This document shows positions 1-11,574 of a DNA stretch of 64,000 nt, piece after piece; the first letter of the stretch is position 1, and each line of letters starts with the position of its first letter. The DNA lies in the NCBI RefSeq assembly GCF_030052815.1, contig NC_079501.1, positions 81,101,979 through 81,165,978 on the forward strand, in the 5' to 3' direction. The translations under genes were made by a program, and so were the position numbers. This DNA is from Hevea brasiliensis. Lineage: Eukaryota; Streptophyta; Magnoliopsida; Malpighiales; Euphorbiaceae. A model generated the notes under the pieces. It saw only the letters and a list, made by a program, of their open reading frames with translations. It was not told where the DNA came from and searched no databases.

Positions 1-802
1 TAATTATGCAAATAATTTTAATGTCCTCAGGTACATCCAATATTGGCCACCAAACTATTTACATATTTACAACATCTCATGCTTAACAATTATTCTTAAG
101 AAAATCTCTTAAATCAATTGCATATTATGCAACTATTTAAAATTTCTTAAAATAATTGCCCTAATGGAGGGCCTATATTATAATTACTTTAATTATAGCA
201 TTTCCAACTTAATCATTTGTTTGGAAGATTTTATGGTCATTCTAATTAGTATTAAGGTCTCACTTTGCATATTATCCAATTAGCATGCATATATCATATA
301 ATAGCATACATTCCCATACATCTCATGCATTCATGGATAAGCAATAAATATGGTATGATCATGGACTTTCTAAGGGATTCAATTTTGAGTTACCAAGAAT
401 TGAATCAGGGCATTCCTAGGTGCATTTCATTCATTCATTTTACAAGAGTTGCTGAAGGAGTACATAATCAACACTTGATATTGAATTCCTCCCACTGGTC
501 CCACCAATGCTCTTGACATCCTTGAACTTCTTGCAATCCAATATTACATAATAATCCTTGGCATACCAAGGCGAATTTACAAGAACTTAAATAAATGAAA
601 TTACAACCCAAAATTTATTACAAACTTAATAATACATGCCCAAAATAAATTAAAATAAATTAATTAATTTACAATCCCAAAGATACATAAAAGAAATAAA
701 TCCAATCACATTGGTCTTTTATAGTCCATGATCATCCATCATGCATATCACTATTTAACAATTAAATAAAACATACATACTTAAATTAAATTGAATATCT
801 CA

Positions 803-1112
803 TATTCAACTTAAAAATCCAGATTTGAATATAATTCAAATAAATTTAAAAATTCATATTTGAGTCTCATTCAAACAAATTTAAAAATTCAGATTTGGAT
901 CAAACAACTTAAAAAATTCAGATTTGAATCACATTCAAATATTTTTTAAAAAATCAGATTTGAATCACATTCAAACATTTTTTAAAAAATCAGATCTGAA
1001 TTTTATTCAATCAATTTTAAAAAATCAGATTTAAATATGATTCAAACAACTTTAAAAATTCAGATTTGAATCACATTCAAACAACTTTTAAAATTCAGAT
1101 TTGAATCATAAT
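803..1112 (-). repeat. Tandem repeats in Copia-1 leader
   Basis: About nine imperfect direct copies of a 33-36-bp unit. Each unit contains the minus-strand phrase TTTGAATGTGATTCAAAT, which is itself an imperfect inverted repeat (TTGAAT/ATTCAA). Copia-2 has about ten units and Copia-3 about eight, so unit number varies within the family. No coding function is apparent. Confidence 0.85.
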
Positions 1113-1360
1113 TTAATTGTGTGATAAAAATTCTAATTAAACAATTTAATTAGACATAAAATGGATCTTAGATCATACAACAATTGCACATTCACTATCC
1201 ATTTACCTTTGCACACCATTGTGGTGCATCAACCATGCGCACCATGGTGTTCATCATTTGTGCCGCCACCTTGGCTTTGCAACCAGCAATGAACTTTTGA
1301 TCTCATGATCAAACACACAATTAAATCATATAAACATCAATCTAAATGGCAAATATAGTG

Positions 1361-1372
1361 GCTCTGATACCA
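1361..1372 (-). other. Primer-binding site of Copia-1 (initiator Met tRNA)
   Basis: The minus strand reads TGGTATCAGAGC, the standard plant primer site complementary to the 3' end of initiator methionine tRNA. It lies two bases inside the LTR end. Confidence 0.93.
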
Positions 1373-1374
1373 AT

Positions 1375-3478
1375 TAAAGGAACGAAAGCATGAAAAACAC
1401 AACTTTATACCATTGAATTCAAAAATTTTCACCTAGGGTCACATGCATCATGCAAGATTTATTTTTATCTATTTGATTTCAATGATAAATAATATATTAA
1501 AACTCTTTTAATATGTTTTTGGATCTGTATTTTCCATTTAAGATTTTAAAATTAATCAGATTAACTTTAGAACCCTAGATTAAATCAAGAACGATTACAC
1601 TAACCTCTTGATACACTGCAGCGTGTCTGCGCCTTTGAGATTTGTCTTCAGGATACCAAATGTTGTCCTTTTAGCTTGTCCACACCAAGAACACCTATGG
1701 CAACCCTTGAACAGCTTCTAAAGCTTTTTCTATTAATTAGAAATTCAAGTTCTACCTTTTAAGAGATTAGAGATGTAAACAGGACACTAGAAACAATTTC
1801 TAGTGTTCTTAATTCAAGAGATTGATGGCTAATCACTTTGAATTGATGAGAAATTAAGAAGAATAGATGGAGAGCCTCAAAATGGCGTGACAAAGGAGAG
1901 GAGTGGCTGCTAGTTGTTTTTCTTTTTCATAACAACACTTATATAGCTAGGTTAACACATTAAACCCTTGCCACATGTCACCCTTTGATTAGCTCTAGGT
2001 TTAAGTGACCCAATCACATTGTGCCAAGTGTCAAACCTATATTTAATCTTGATTTTAATCATCTTACATGATTAAAAAATATTTGACAAGCTTATGTGTA
2101 ATCCCATGTGTCACCATCTCATGGTGCCATGTGTCACACTGTGAAATGACCAAAATGCCCCTGTGTCTTAATTTTGAGTTCTTAACCCAAAATAATTATT
2201 TTTCTTCTTCTAATTTATATCAAATATAAATTAATTAATTAATCTCTATTAATTAATTTCTCATTAATTAAATTCATATTTAAACACTTTAAATATAAAT
2301 TTAACTTATACTATACATCCAATAATCTAGATTTGGTTTCAAGTCATGCTAGGGACTTTGCAATTTAATTGCAAATCAAACCTATTTAATTAATCAATTA
2401 AACTCTTTAATTAATTAATTAAATCATATTTAAATAGGTGATAACTTATGTATGTGTGTGACTTACTAGGCTCATCACTAATTGGCAATGAGACATGATA
2501 TCAACTCTTAATATCATCAGAACTCTTTCTTACCATAAATGATTTCTCTAAATCATTTTATGAACCTCATAGACCATGGTTAACACCTAGCATAGCATGC
2601 CATGGCCACCCAATTAGTAATAAAGTTTATCTTAAATGAACCTATAATCATATTTTACCATGCACTAGAATCTCTCTGTTACAAAATCCCAACTCAAGCT
2701 GGAGTCATGGTTTATGTCAAACTCCATTTGCTATGAATATTATGTTCTCTTTTAATTCCAGTTCTTGATTAAAAAGATTTTCTCATCAGAAACTCTTTTC
2801 TGAATAAATCTATCTGTCCTGGCCAGGAACTTGAAACATCAAGAACAATTAAATGAACATAGGATTTTATCTCTATTTACTTAGAGGAACAGATTCCATA
2901 TTTATCAACACCTACCTCCATATATAACTAGTAGGAGCCAATAGATGCCCATATACCCATACATAGTACAAGTATGAAAGCAATATCAAACTCAAACTAC
3001 CTATATACAAGATAACTGTGCTATCTCAGGTCTAAAGATTATATGCACTGATATGATTTATGACAAAACATTGACAAGAGTAAACTCCATATGCTTGTCA
3101 TAAGTGTCACTGGTTCGGCCTACTTGTCATTTATAAGTGCCTATCATGTTTGTTATATGGCATGAGACTCACCATTCCATCTTATTTATATCTCATATAA
3201 ATAACTTGGGAACAAATATGAATACAATCTCTCTGGATAAGTCATGTCCTTATTATGAAGTATCCTCGATTGTGAATCTATTTATGATACTTTGTGCTAG
3301 AAATATTGTCACTCATATTCTTAAGAACTTAAGAATAATATTTCTAACAAAATATCAATGGACCTTTTCTATTACACATAAATATATTATGTAAACGGAA
3401 AAGTGAAAATGCCTTTTATTAATAAAAATATGTACAAGATACATACTAAATGATATGCTCTAGGGCATACTACTAACA
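1375..3478 (-). repeat. 5' LTR of Copia-1
   Basis: This 2,104-bp LTR is homologous along its length to 3,679-5,788, 11,575-13,693 and 59,381-61,487. The outer end is TGTTAG. The inner end has mutated from the family's CA to TA (minus-strand CCTTTA against CCTTCA in Copia-2). Its last 250 bp carry an 85-residue antisense reading frame (3,137-3,394 plus) found in other copies and judged passive. Confidence 0.93.
1939..1945 (-). promoter_or_regulatory. TATA box of Copia-1 LTR
   Basis: TATATAA on the minus strand, at the same place as in the other copia LTRs, about 565 bp before the LTR 3' end. It is the probable U3 core promoter. Confidence 0.6.
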
Positions 3479-3613
3479 GGGCCCATATCCTAATCAAAAT
3501 AATAAAGACAAATAGATCTATATTAGTGTCACCACAACTCTTACAAATGCAATGCATGGTATGGACTCCATCTAGGCCCAGAAACGCCTAAACCGTGCTC
3601 TGATACCACTAAA
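3479..3613 (-). other. Gypsy-A2 leader, primer site and first gag codons (remnant)
   Basis: On the minus strand this segment matches the Gypsy-A leader at 26,098-26,231. It contains the primer site TGGTATCAGAGC (3,597-3,608) next to the LTR, the shared leader, and a gag start codon at 3,486-3,484. Copia-1 interrupts the frame three codons later (M-G-P here, M-D-P in Gypsy-A). The rest of the internal region is left of the window or lost, so it cannot be told whether this copy was also gag-only. Confidence 0.88.
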
Positions 3614-3678
3614 TGTGACACCCCTTACCCGTCTATAGTATAGCTGAGTAAGATATGTCACACAGTGTACCGGTACAC
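3614..3678 (-). repeat. Gypsy-A2 5' LTR, piece 1
   Basis: It begins TGTGACACCCC, as do both Gypsy-A LTRs at 21,695 and 26,232, and stops at the Copia-2 insertion. The next bases of the LTR resume at 13,694. Confidence 0.88.
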
Positions 3679-5788
3679 TGTTAGTAGTATGCCCTAGAGC
3701 ATATCATTTAGTATGTATCTTGTACATGTTTTATTAATAAAAGGCATTTCCACTTTTTCGTTTACATTATATATTTATGTGTAATAGAAAAGGTCCATTG
3801 ATATTTTATTAGAAATTCTATTGTTAAGTTATTAAGAATATGAGTGACAGTATTTCTAGCACAAAGTATCATAAATAGGTTCACAATCGAGGATACTTCA
3901 TAATAAGGACATGACTTATCCAGAAAGATTGTATTCAAGTTTGTTCCCAAGTTATTTATATGAGATATAAATAAGATGGAATAGTGAGTCTCATGCTATA
4001 TAGCAAACATGATAGGCACTTATACGTGATAAGTAGGCCGAACCAGTGACACTTATGATAAGCACATGGAGTTTACTCTTGTCAATGCATTGTCATAAGT
4101 TCATATCAGTGCATATAATCTTTAGACCTGAGATAGCACAGTTATCTTGTATATAGGTGGTTTGATTTTGATACTGCTTTCATACTTGTACTGTGTATGG
4201 GTATATGGGCATGTGTTGGCTCCTACTAGTTATATATGGAGGTAGGTGTTGATCAAGATGGAATATGTTCTTCTAAGTAAATAGAGATAAAATCCTATGT
4301 TCATTTAATTATTCTTCATGTTTCAAGTTCCTAGCCAGGACAGATATATTTATTCAGAAAGAGTTTCTGATAAGAAAATCTTTTAATCAAGAACTGGAAT
4401 TAAAAGAGAACATAATATTTATAGCAAATGGAGTTTGACATAAACCATGACTCCAGCTTGAGTTGGGATTTTGTAATAGAGAGATTCTAGTGCATGGTAA
4501 CATATCATTATAGGTTCATTTAAGGTAAACCTTATTACTGATTGGGTGGCCATGACATGCTATGCTAGGTGTTAACCATGGTCTATGAGGTGCATAAAAT
4601 GATTTAGAGAAATCATTTATGGTAAGAAAGAGTTCTGATGATATTAAGAGTTGATATAATGTCTCAATGCTAATTAGTGATAAGCCTAGTAAGTCACACA
4701 CATACACAAGTTATCACCTAATTAAATATGATTTAATTAATTAATTAAAGAGTTTAATTGATTAATTAAATAGGTTTGGTTTGCAATTAGATTGCAAAGT
4801 CCCTAGCATGACTTGAAACCAAATCTAGATTATTGGATGTATAGCATAAGTTAAATTTATATTTAAAGTGTTTAAATATGAATTTAATTAATGAGAAATT
4901 AATTAATAAAGATTAATTAATTGATTTATATTTGATATAAATTGATTAGAAGAAGAGAAATAATAATTTTGGGTTGAGAACTCAAAATTAAGACACATGG
5001 GCATTTTGGTCATTTCACAGGGTGACATGTGGCACCATGAGATGGTGACATATGGCATTACACATAAGCTTGCCAAATTTCTTTTAATCATGTAAGATGA
5101 TTAAATTTAAGATTAAATATAGGTTTGACACTTGGCACAATGTGATTAGGTCAATTAAACCTAGAACCAATCAGAGGGTGACATGTGGCAAGGGTTTAAT
5201 GTGTTGACTTAGCTATATAAGTGTTGTTATGAAAAGAAAATAAACAACCAACAGCAATTCTCTTTGGTGCCTCCACCTAAGAAGGTTTCTCTCCTCTTCA
5301 TCTTCTTCTCTCATCTATTCCAAGAGATTAACAAACAATCTCTTGAATTAAAAATACTAGAAATTGTTTCAAGTGTCCTGTTTATATCTTTAATCTCTTA
5401 AAAGGCAGAACTTAATTTTCTAAATAATAAAAAAAGCTTTAGAAGTTGTTCAAGGGCTACCATAGGTGTTCTTGGTATGGACAAGCTAGAGGGATAACAT
5501 CTAGTATCCTGAAGACGCATATCAAAGGCACAAATACACTGCAGTGCATCAAGAGGTTAGTGTGTTTGTTCTTGATTTAATCTAGGGTTCTAAAATTAAT
5601 CTGATTAATTTTAAAATCTTAAATGGCAAATACAGATCCAAAAAAACATATTAAAATTGTTTTAATATGTTTTTTATCATTGAAATCAAATAGATAAAAA
5701 TAAATCTTGCATGATGCATGTGACCCTAGGTAAAAATTTTTTGAATTCAATGGTATAAACTTGTGTTTTTCATGCTTCCGTTCCTTCA
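3679..5788 (+). repeat. 5' LTR of Copia-2
   Basis: A 2,110-bp LTR, TGTTAG to CCTTCA, closely similar to the 2,119-bp 3' copy. A CCAAT motif at 5,167-5,171 and a TATA box at 5,214-5,220 put transcription start in the last quarter. Confidence 0.95.
5214..5220 (+). promoter_or_regulatory. TATA box of Copia-2 5' LTR
   Basis: TATATAA, 43 bp after a CCAAT box (5,167-5,171), conserved at the same place in all four copia LTRs of the window. Probable core promoter of the element. Confidence 0.65.
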
Positions 5789-5790
5789 AT

Positions 5791-5803
5791 TGGTATCAGA
5801 GCC
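5791..5803 (+). other. Primer-binding site of Copia-2
   Basis: TGGTATCAGAGCC, complementary to initiator Met tRNA, two bases after the LTR end. Confidence 0.95.
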
Positions 5804-6049
5804 ACTATATTTGCCATTTAGATTGTTTATTATATGATTTAATTGTGCGTTTTAATCATGAGACGATTTATCCATTGCTGGTTGCAATGGACGTATGGCG
5901 GCATGCTTGAAGAACACCATCTTTGGTGCACCAATTTTGGCTTCCATGGGTGGCTTAAGGTTTGGCTTTTTAATTTGCAATTGTTGTATGATCTAAAAGC
6001 TCATCCTATGTCTAATTAAATTGTTTCATTAGAATTTTAATCACACAAT

Positions 6050-6400
6050 TAAATTTTGATTCAAATCAGAATTTTAAAAATTGTTTGAATGTGATTCAAA
6101 TCTGAATTTTAAAAGTTGTTTGAATGTGATTCAAATATGAATTTTTAAAGTTATTTGAATCATATTTAAATCTGATTTTTAAAGTTGTTTGAATAAGATT
6201 CATATCTGATTTTTTAAAAATTGTTTGAATGTGATTCAAATCTGATTTTTTAAAATTGTTTGAATGTGATTCAAATATGAATTTTTAAGGTTGTTTGAAT
6301 GTGATTCAAATCTGAATTTTTAAATTTGTTTGAATGAGATTCAAATTTGAATTTTTAAATTTATTTGAATCATATTCAAATATGGATTTTTAAGTTGAAT
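6050..6400 (+). repeat. Tandem repeats in Copia-2 leader
   Basis: About ten imperfect copies of a 33-36-bp unit, each with a TTTGAAT...ATTCAAA inverted repeat followed by an AT-rich stretch. The array occupies the middle of the untranslated leader and would fold into a row of weak hairpins in the genomic RNA. Confidence 0.88.
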
Positions 6401-7161
6401 ATGGGATATTCAATTTAATTTAAATATGTATGTTTTATTTAATTGTTAAATAGTGATATGCATGATGGATGATCATGGACTATAAAAGACCAATGTGATT
6501 GGATTTATTTCTTTTATGTTTCTTCGGGATTGTAAATTAATTAATTAATTTTAATTTATTTTGGGCATGTATTATTAAGTTTGTAATAATTTTTGGGTTG
6601 TAATTTCATTTATTTAAGTTCTTGTAAATTCGCCTTGGTATGCCAAGGATTACTATGTAATTAGATTGCAAGAAGCTCAAGGAGGTCAAGAGCATTGGTG
6701 GGAACAGTGGGAGGAATTCAAGATCAAGTGTTGATTATATACTCCTTCAGCAACTCTTGTAAAATGAATGAATGAAATGCACCTAATAATGCCCTGATTC
6801 AATTCTTGGTGGCTCAGAATTGAATCCTTTAGAAAGTCCATGATCATACCATATTTATTTATTATCCATGAATGCATGAGATGTATGTGAATGTATGCAG
6901 TATATGATATATGCATGCCAAAATGGATAATGTGCAAAGTAAGACCTTAATAGTAATTAGGATGACCATAAAATCTTCCAAACAAATGATTAAGTTAGAA
7001 ATGTTATAATTAAAGTAATTATAACATGGGCCCTCCATTGGGGCAATTATTTTAAGAAATTTTAAATAGTTGCATAAGATGCAATTAATTTAAGAGATTT
7101 TCTTAAGAATAATTGTTAAGCATGAGATGTTGTAAATATGTAAATGGTTTGGTGGCCAATA

Positions 7162-7371
7162 TTGGATGTGCCTGATGACATTAAAATTATTTACATAATT
7201 ACTGGCTCAATGGGATCAACTTAACTGATGCAAGATAAGTCAGTAATGGATGTACCTGAGATTTTGAGCATTAGGGGCTAGGTAAAGGATTGAACCTCAC
7301 ATGAGATGTGATGGGCAAGGAGTTGCTCACTTATAGTTTATTGTAATTCCAATAATGGATGTGCCTGAGGA
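7162..7371 (+). repeat. Three spaced copies of a leader motif
   Basis: The motif TGGATGTRCCTGA occurs at about 7,163, 7,247 and 7,356 (spacing 84 and 109 bp), mostly followed by GGA or GAT. Copia-3 keeps all three, near 62,802, 62,882 and 62,993. Function unknown; the position before gag would suit an RNA-level role. Confidence 0.6.
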
Positions 7372-7400
7372 TGATCAATAGAATTATAAGAATTCAATCA

Positions 7401-7472
7401 CCCACTAGAAATCCATCCAACTAGGATTTCTGTTTTCTACTTTGGAAGTGTAGGATTCGCTAAGTTAGTGGG
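7401..7472 (+). other. Stem-loop 100 nt upstream of Copia-2 gag
   Basis: An outer 7-bp stem (CCCACTA 7,401-7,407 with TAGTGGG 7,466-7,472) encloses a perfect 8-bp hairpin (AGAAATCC 7,407-7,414 with GGATTTCT 7,424-7,431). The two stems share one base, so they cannot both form to full length. Copia-3 has the same arms at 63,036-63,107 with one change in the inner stem. The location fits an RNA packaging or dimerisation signal, which is inference. Confidence 0.5.
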
Positions 7473-7571
7473 AGGACCAATTTAATTAAAAGACCATAAT
7501 CATTTTGGTTAATTACATGATACATTTACTAATTAATCTGGTTATTTTCTGCAGTTAATTTTCTAATAATA

Positions 7572-8460
7572 ATGAACACAGAACAACCACCACCATCCAA
7601 TATCCTTGCAAGCATACTTGATCACAATAGGTTAACAGGACCTAATCTTTCTGATTGGCTAAGAAATTTGAAACTTGTCCTGAACCTTGAATATATAGGA
7701 TATGTTTTAGACTCAAATGTTCTTGGTCCCTTACCTCCAGAGGCCACTCCAGAGGAGCATGAAACTTTGGACAAGTGGAAGGAGCATGATATGAGAGCTA
7801 AGTGTTACATGCTTGCTTCTATGAGTAATGAGTTATAGAAGCAACATAAAAACATGCAGAGTGCAAGTGAGATCCTCCTTCACATACAAGAGTTGTATGG
7901 TGAGCATAGCAGGAATGCTAGATACGAGATATCTAGACAGCTATTCCGCATGAGGATGTCTGAGGGACAAAATGTTGGGGATCATGTCCATAAGATGATT
8001 CGGCTGATTGAGCAGTTGGAACATCTTGATTTCAACATGGATTTCCAACTACAGACGGATTTGATCCTTCAGTCCCTTCCTGAGTCTTTTGGGAATTTTG
8101 TGACAAATTTTCATATGACTAAACAGGAATGCACCTTAGCTGGTTTACTCAACATGCTGGTTATTGCCCAAAAGAATATGTTGGGCAATAAAGGAAAAGA
8201 GGTTGCTTTGATTGCATCTTCTTCTGCTGGAAAGTCCAACAAGAAGAAGGGCAATAAGAAAAAGAAACCTCAGATTCTTGGTCCTTCTAAGAAAATAGCT
8301 AAACAGAAAGGGAAGACTAAAGCTGATGGAGGCAAAGGAAAGTGTTTCCACTGCCAGAAGGATGGGCACTAGAAAAGGAATTGCCCAGAGTATCTTGCTT
8401 CTCTGAAGGACAAGAAGGATAAACCTTCGGAAGGTATGTCCATATCTTGTTATTTAGATT
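7572..8460 (+). pseudogene. Copia-2 gag (capsid and nucleocapsid), interrupted
   Basis: Gag would form the particle that packages the element RNA. The start MNTEQPPPSN matches the Copia-3 start. The capsid region includes LTGPNLSDWLRNL near residue 20 and LASMSNEL near residue 80. The C-terminal part is lysine-rich with a zinc knuckle, CFHCQKDGH, whose next codon is a stop. In-frame stops lie at 7,836-7,838 and 8,370-8,372. At the first, Copia-3 has CAG (63,471-63,473 region), so TAG here arose by C to T. The second replaces the Trp expected after the knuckle His (TGG to TAG). Confidence 0.92.
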
Positions 8461-8880
8461 CTGATGATACTCATAGTTCATCTATAGCTTGGATTTTAGA
8501 TACTGGTGCCAGTTCTCACATTTCTAATGATATGCAGGAACTAGCAAATAGTAGCAGCTTGCCCTCTTAAGATGTTAGAGTCCAGATTGGCAATGGTTCA
8601 ACTGTTGAAGCTTTAGCCATAGGATCTAAATCTTTTTACATGTTTGGATATTTTTTGTGTTTGGATAATATTTTATATGTACCTGATGCTTTTAAGAACA
8701 TCATTTCTATATCTAGTTTGACAAGAAATGGCTATGAATTTCAGTTCACAGATGATGTTCGCAATATTTATTTTGGAAATAAATATGTTGGTTTGGGTTA
8801 TATGAATGATGGTCTTTATTATTTGGATAATAATGAAAAACACAAAATGAATGAAAGTGATCTAAATGAATGCAATGCCA
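8461..8880 (+). pseudogene. Copia-2 protease region
   Basis: The retroviral-type aspartic protease active site is visible as ILDTGASSHIS (about 8,491-8,523), in the gag frame. An in-frame TAA at 8,568-8,570 interrupts the domain soon after. The protein would cleave the polyprotein inside the particle. Downstream, LYVPDAFKNIISISSL (8,67x-8,72x) is the usual protease-to-integrase linker of copia elements. Confidence 0.88.
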
Positions 8881-9990
8881 TGGTGAAAACCAACTCAAGT
8901 TCAAAACATATTTGGCACTTAAGGTTATGTCATGCTGCAGAAGATAGGATTGCAAAACTGGAGAAAATGGGGATTTTATCCTCATTGGGCTCTAAGCCTA
9001 CTCCAACTTGTGAATCTTGTCTTTAGGGCAAAATGACTAGATCACCCTTTGTTGGACAAGGGCTAAGGGCTGAAAATATTTTGGAGCTAATACATAGTGA
9101 TCTATGTGGTCCATTTAAGAAAATGGCTAGAGGCGATTTTCATTACTTTATTATCTTTACTAATGATAAATCAAGGTTTGGGTATTTGTATTTGATGAAA
9201 TACAAACATGAATCCTTTGAAAAGTTTAAAGAATTTAAATCTGAAGTAGAAAATCAAACAGGAAAGAGTATTAAAGCTCTTCGATCAGATCGCGGAAGTG
9301 AATATTTGAGTACTGAATTTGATGAATACTTGAGAGAGCACGGCATTGTTTCCCAGCTGACTCCTCCAGGAACGCCACAGCTGAATGGTGTATCTGAAAG
9401 GAGAAATCGTACCCTATTAGATATGGTACATAGTATGATAAGCTATACTGATATGCCAATCTCCTTTTGGGGATTTGCATTAGAATCAGCTTTATATATT
9501 CTGAATAGAATTCCATCAAAATCAGTTTCTTCCACACCTTATGAGATATGGCATGGAAGAAAACCAAGTCCTAAGCATGTTAAGATTTGGGGTTGTCCAA
9601 CTTATGTTAAAAAGCTGAACACTGATAAATTGGAAATCAGATCAGAAAAAGGTCAATTTGTTGGATATCCAAAAGATAGTTTTGGATATTATTTTTATTT
9701 GCCTACTTCACAAAATGTTGTGGTAAGTAGAGATGCCATATTTCTTGAACAACAGTTTGTTCAAGAAGGAGGCAAAGGAAGGCAAATAGAGTTAGAATTG
9801 GAGAATTCTGACCAACCAACAGATCAGATAGATATAGATCCATCTAGTCAACCTACACCCGATGATGAAACATCTACAGCTGTTCCTCGTAGAACAACCA
9901 GGGTATCTCACCCACCAATGAGATATGGTTTCCTTCATGAAGAAGAACAAGAGTTGTCTACTCATGAAGAAGTAGATCATAGAGATGATC
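8881..9990 (+). pseudogene. Copia-2 integrase
   Basis: The zinc-binding HHCC part is present (WHLRLCH...CESC, up to 9,023) and is followed by a stop at 9,024-9,026 where copia elements usually have Gln. The catalytic core has all three acidic residues: D in IHSDLCGP (9,09x), D in LRSDRGSEY (about 9,280) and E in GVSERRNRT (about 9,395). The C-terminal GKG-like region ends in a variable acidic stretch before reverse transcriptase. The enzyme would insert the cDNA into the genome. Confidence 0.92.
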
Positions 9991-11560
9991 CACTTACCCA
10001 TGAAGAAGCTATATCAGATATAGACTCTTCAAAATGGATTGATGCTATGAAGTTCGAAATTGATTCCACGTATAAGAATCAAGTTTGGGATCTTGTTGAC
10101 CCACTTGAAGGTATTGTACCTATAGGGAACAAATGGGTTTTCAAGAACAAAATTGGTTCTAATGGAAAGGTAGAGACCTATAAGGCAAGGCTAGTAGCGA
10201 AAGGGTTTCGCCAAAGGCAAGGAATCGACTATGAGGAGACTTTCTCGCCTGTTGCCATGCTTAAATTAATTAGGATTCTATTAGCAATAGCTACATACTA
10301 TGATTATGAGATTTGGCAGATGGATGTCAAAACAACTTTTCTCAATGGATACATTAAAGAAAACATTTTCATGGAATAACCTAGGGGTTTTGAATCCCAA
10401 GATGGTTCCAAGGTATGCAAGCTAAAGCGATCCATTTATGGGTTGAAGCAAGCTTCAAGGAGTTGAAACATCCATTTTGATGAAGCCATTAAATCCTTTA
10501 GTTTTATAAAAAATGAGGATGAGCCATGTGTATATAAGAAGGTTAGTGACAGTGCTATCACTTTCCTTATCTTATATGTGGATGACATACTGTTAATGGG
10601 TAATGACACAGGTATGTTGACAACTGTAAAGGTATGGTTGTCAAATACATTCTCCATGAAAGACTTAGGAGATGCAACCTATATTCTTGGGATTCGCATC
10701 TATAGAGATAGAGCAAAAAGAATAATTGGTTTATCCTAAAGTCTATACTTGGAAAAGGTGTTAAAGAGGTTTAACATGCTTGATTCCAAGAGAGGATTGT
10801 TACCAGTGAGACATGGTATCCATCTTTCTAAAGAGATGTCTCCAAAGACACCTGAAGAAAGAGATAAAATGGTCGGGATTCCATATGCTTCGGCTATTGG
10901 AAGTTTAATGTATGCAATGTTATGTACTAGGCCGGATATCACATATGCTGTTAGTTTAACTAGCAGGTATCAATCCAATCCAGGTTTGGAACACTGGATA
11001 GCTGTCAAGAATATCCTTAAGTACTTGAGAAGAACTCAGGATTTATTCTTGATCTATGGAGGAGGAGACTTACAATTGGATGGTTATACTAATTCTGATT
11101 TCCAATCAGATATCGATGATAGAAAGTCTACCTCTGGATTTGTGTTCATTTGTAATGGAGGTGCAGTCAGTTGGAAGAGTTCCAAATGGAGCACAACTGC
11201 AGATTTCACTATCGGGCTGAGTATATTGCGGCATCAGATGCTGCAAAGGAAGCTGTTTGGATAAAGAAGTTCATGACAGAACTTACAGTAGTTCCTTCCA
11301 TTGAGTTAGCAGTTCCACTACACTGTGACAATAATGGAGCAGTCATACAGGCTAAGGAACTAAGGTCTCACAAGAAATCCAAACACATAGAAAGGTGCTA
11401 CCACATTATCAGAGAAATAGTTGGGCGAGGCGATGCAGCCATGCAAAAAATAGCATCAGCTGAAAATCCAGTTGATCCATTCACTAAGCCTATGTCACAG
11501 ACTCAGCTAGACCGACATCTTGAGAAGATGGGTCTAAGATATTATAATGAATGGCTTTAG
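9991..11560 (+). pseudogene. Copia-2 reverse transcriptase and RNase H
   Basis: The fingers/palm start with NKWVFKNK and YKARLVAKGF, and DVKTTFLNG carries the first catalytic Asp. Stops fall at 10,377-10,379 (MEQPRGF position) and 10,464-10,466. The YVDD active site is at 10,575-10,586. A further stop is at 10,737-10,739. RNase H motifs include DRKSTSGFVF near 11,120 and LHCDNNGA near 11,325. A one-base loss near 11,215 shifts the frame, and the last 115 residues, ending KMGLRYYNEWL, continue in the new frame to 11,560. The protein would copy RNA to DNA. Confidence 0.93.
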
Positions 11561-11564
11561 TGCT

Positions 11565-11574
11565 AGTGGGAGAT
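11565..11574 (+). other. Polypurine tract of Copia-2
   Basis: AGTGGGAGAT directly before the 3' LTR, the usual second-strand primer site of plant copia elements. Confidence 0.85.

Larger units (their letters stand above)
1..3478 (-). mobile_element. Copia-1: 5' LTR and leader of a Ty1/copia element, cut by window edge
   Basis: This is the reverse complement of the first 3.5 kb of Copia-2 (3,679 onward). Read on the minus strand it runs LTR (3,478 to 1,375), primer-binding site, then untranslated leader. Its gag-pol lies left of the window. The terminus at 3,478 is the canonical TG of the family LTR. The element landed in the third codon of the Gypsy-A2 gag; the adjoining target bases are GGGCC (3,479-3,483), whose duplicate would lie outside the window. 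Confidence 0.93.

Noticed and set aside
5791..5803. tRNA-like sequence at primer sites
   Set aside because: Only the 12-13 bases complementary to the tRNA 3' end are present; no cloverleaf.
6050..6400. Regular repeats suggestive of a CRISPR array
   Set aside because: Units are tandem without unique spacers and lie in a plant retrotransposon leader.
6686..6937. 83-residue frame antisense to the Copia-2 leader, matched at 265-516
   Set aside because: Shared only because the leaders are homologous; AT-rich, no domain, broken in Copia-3.
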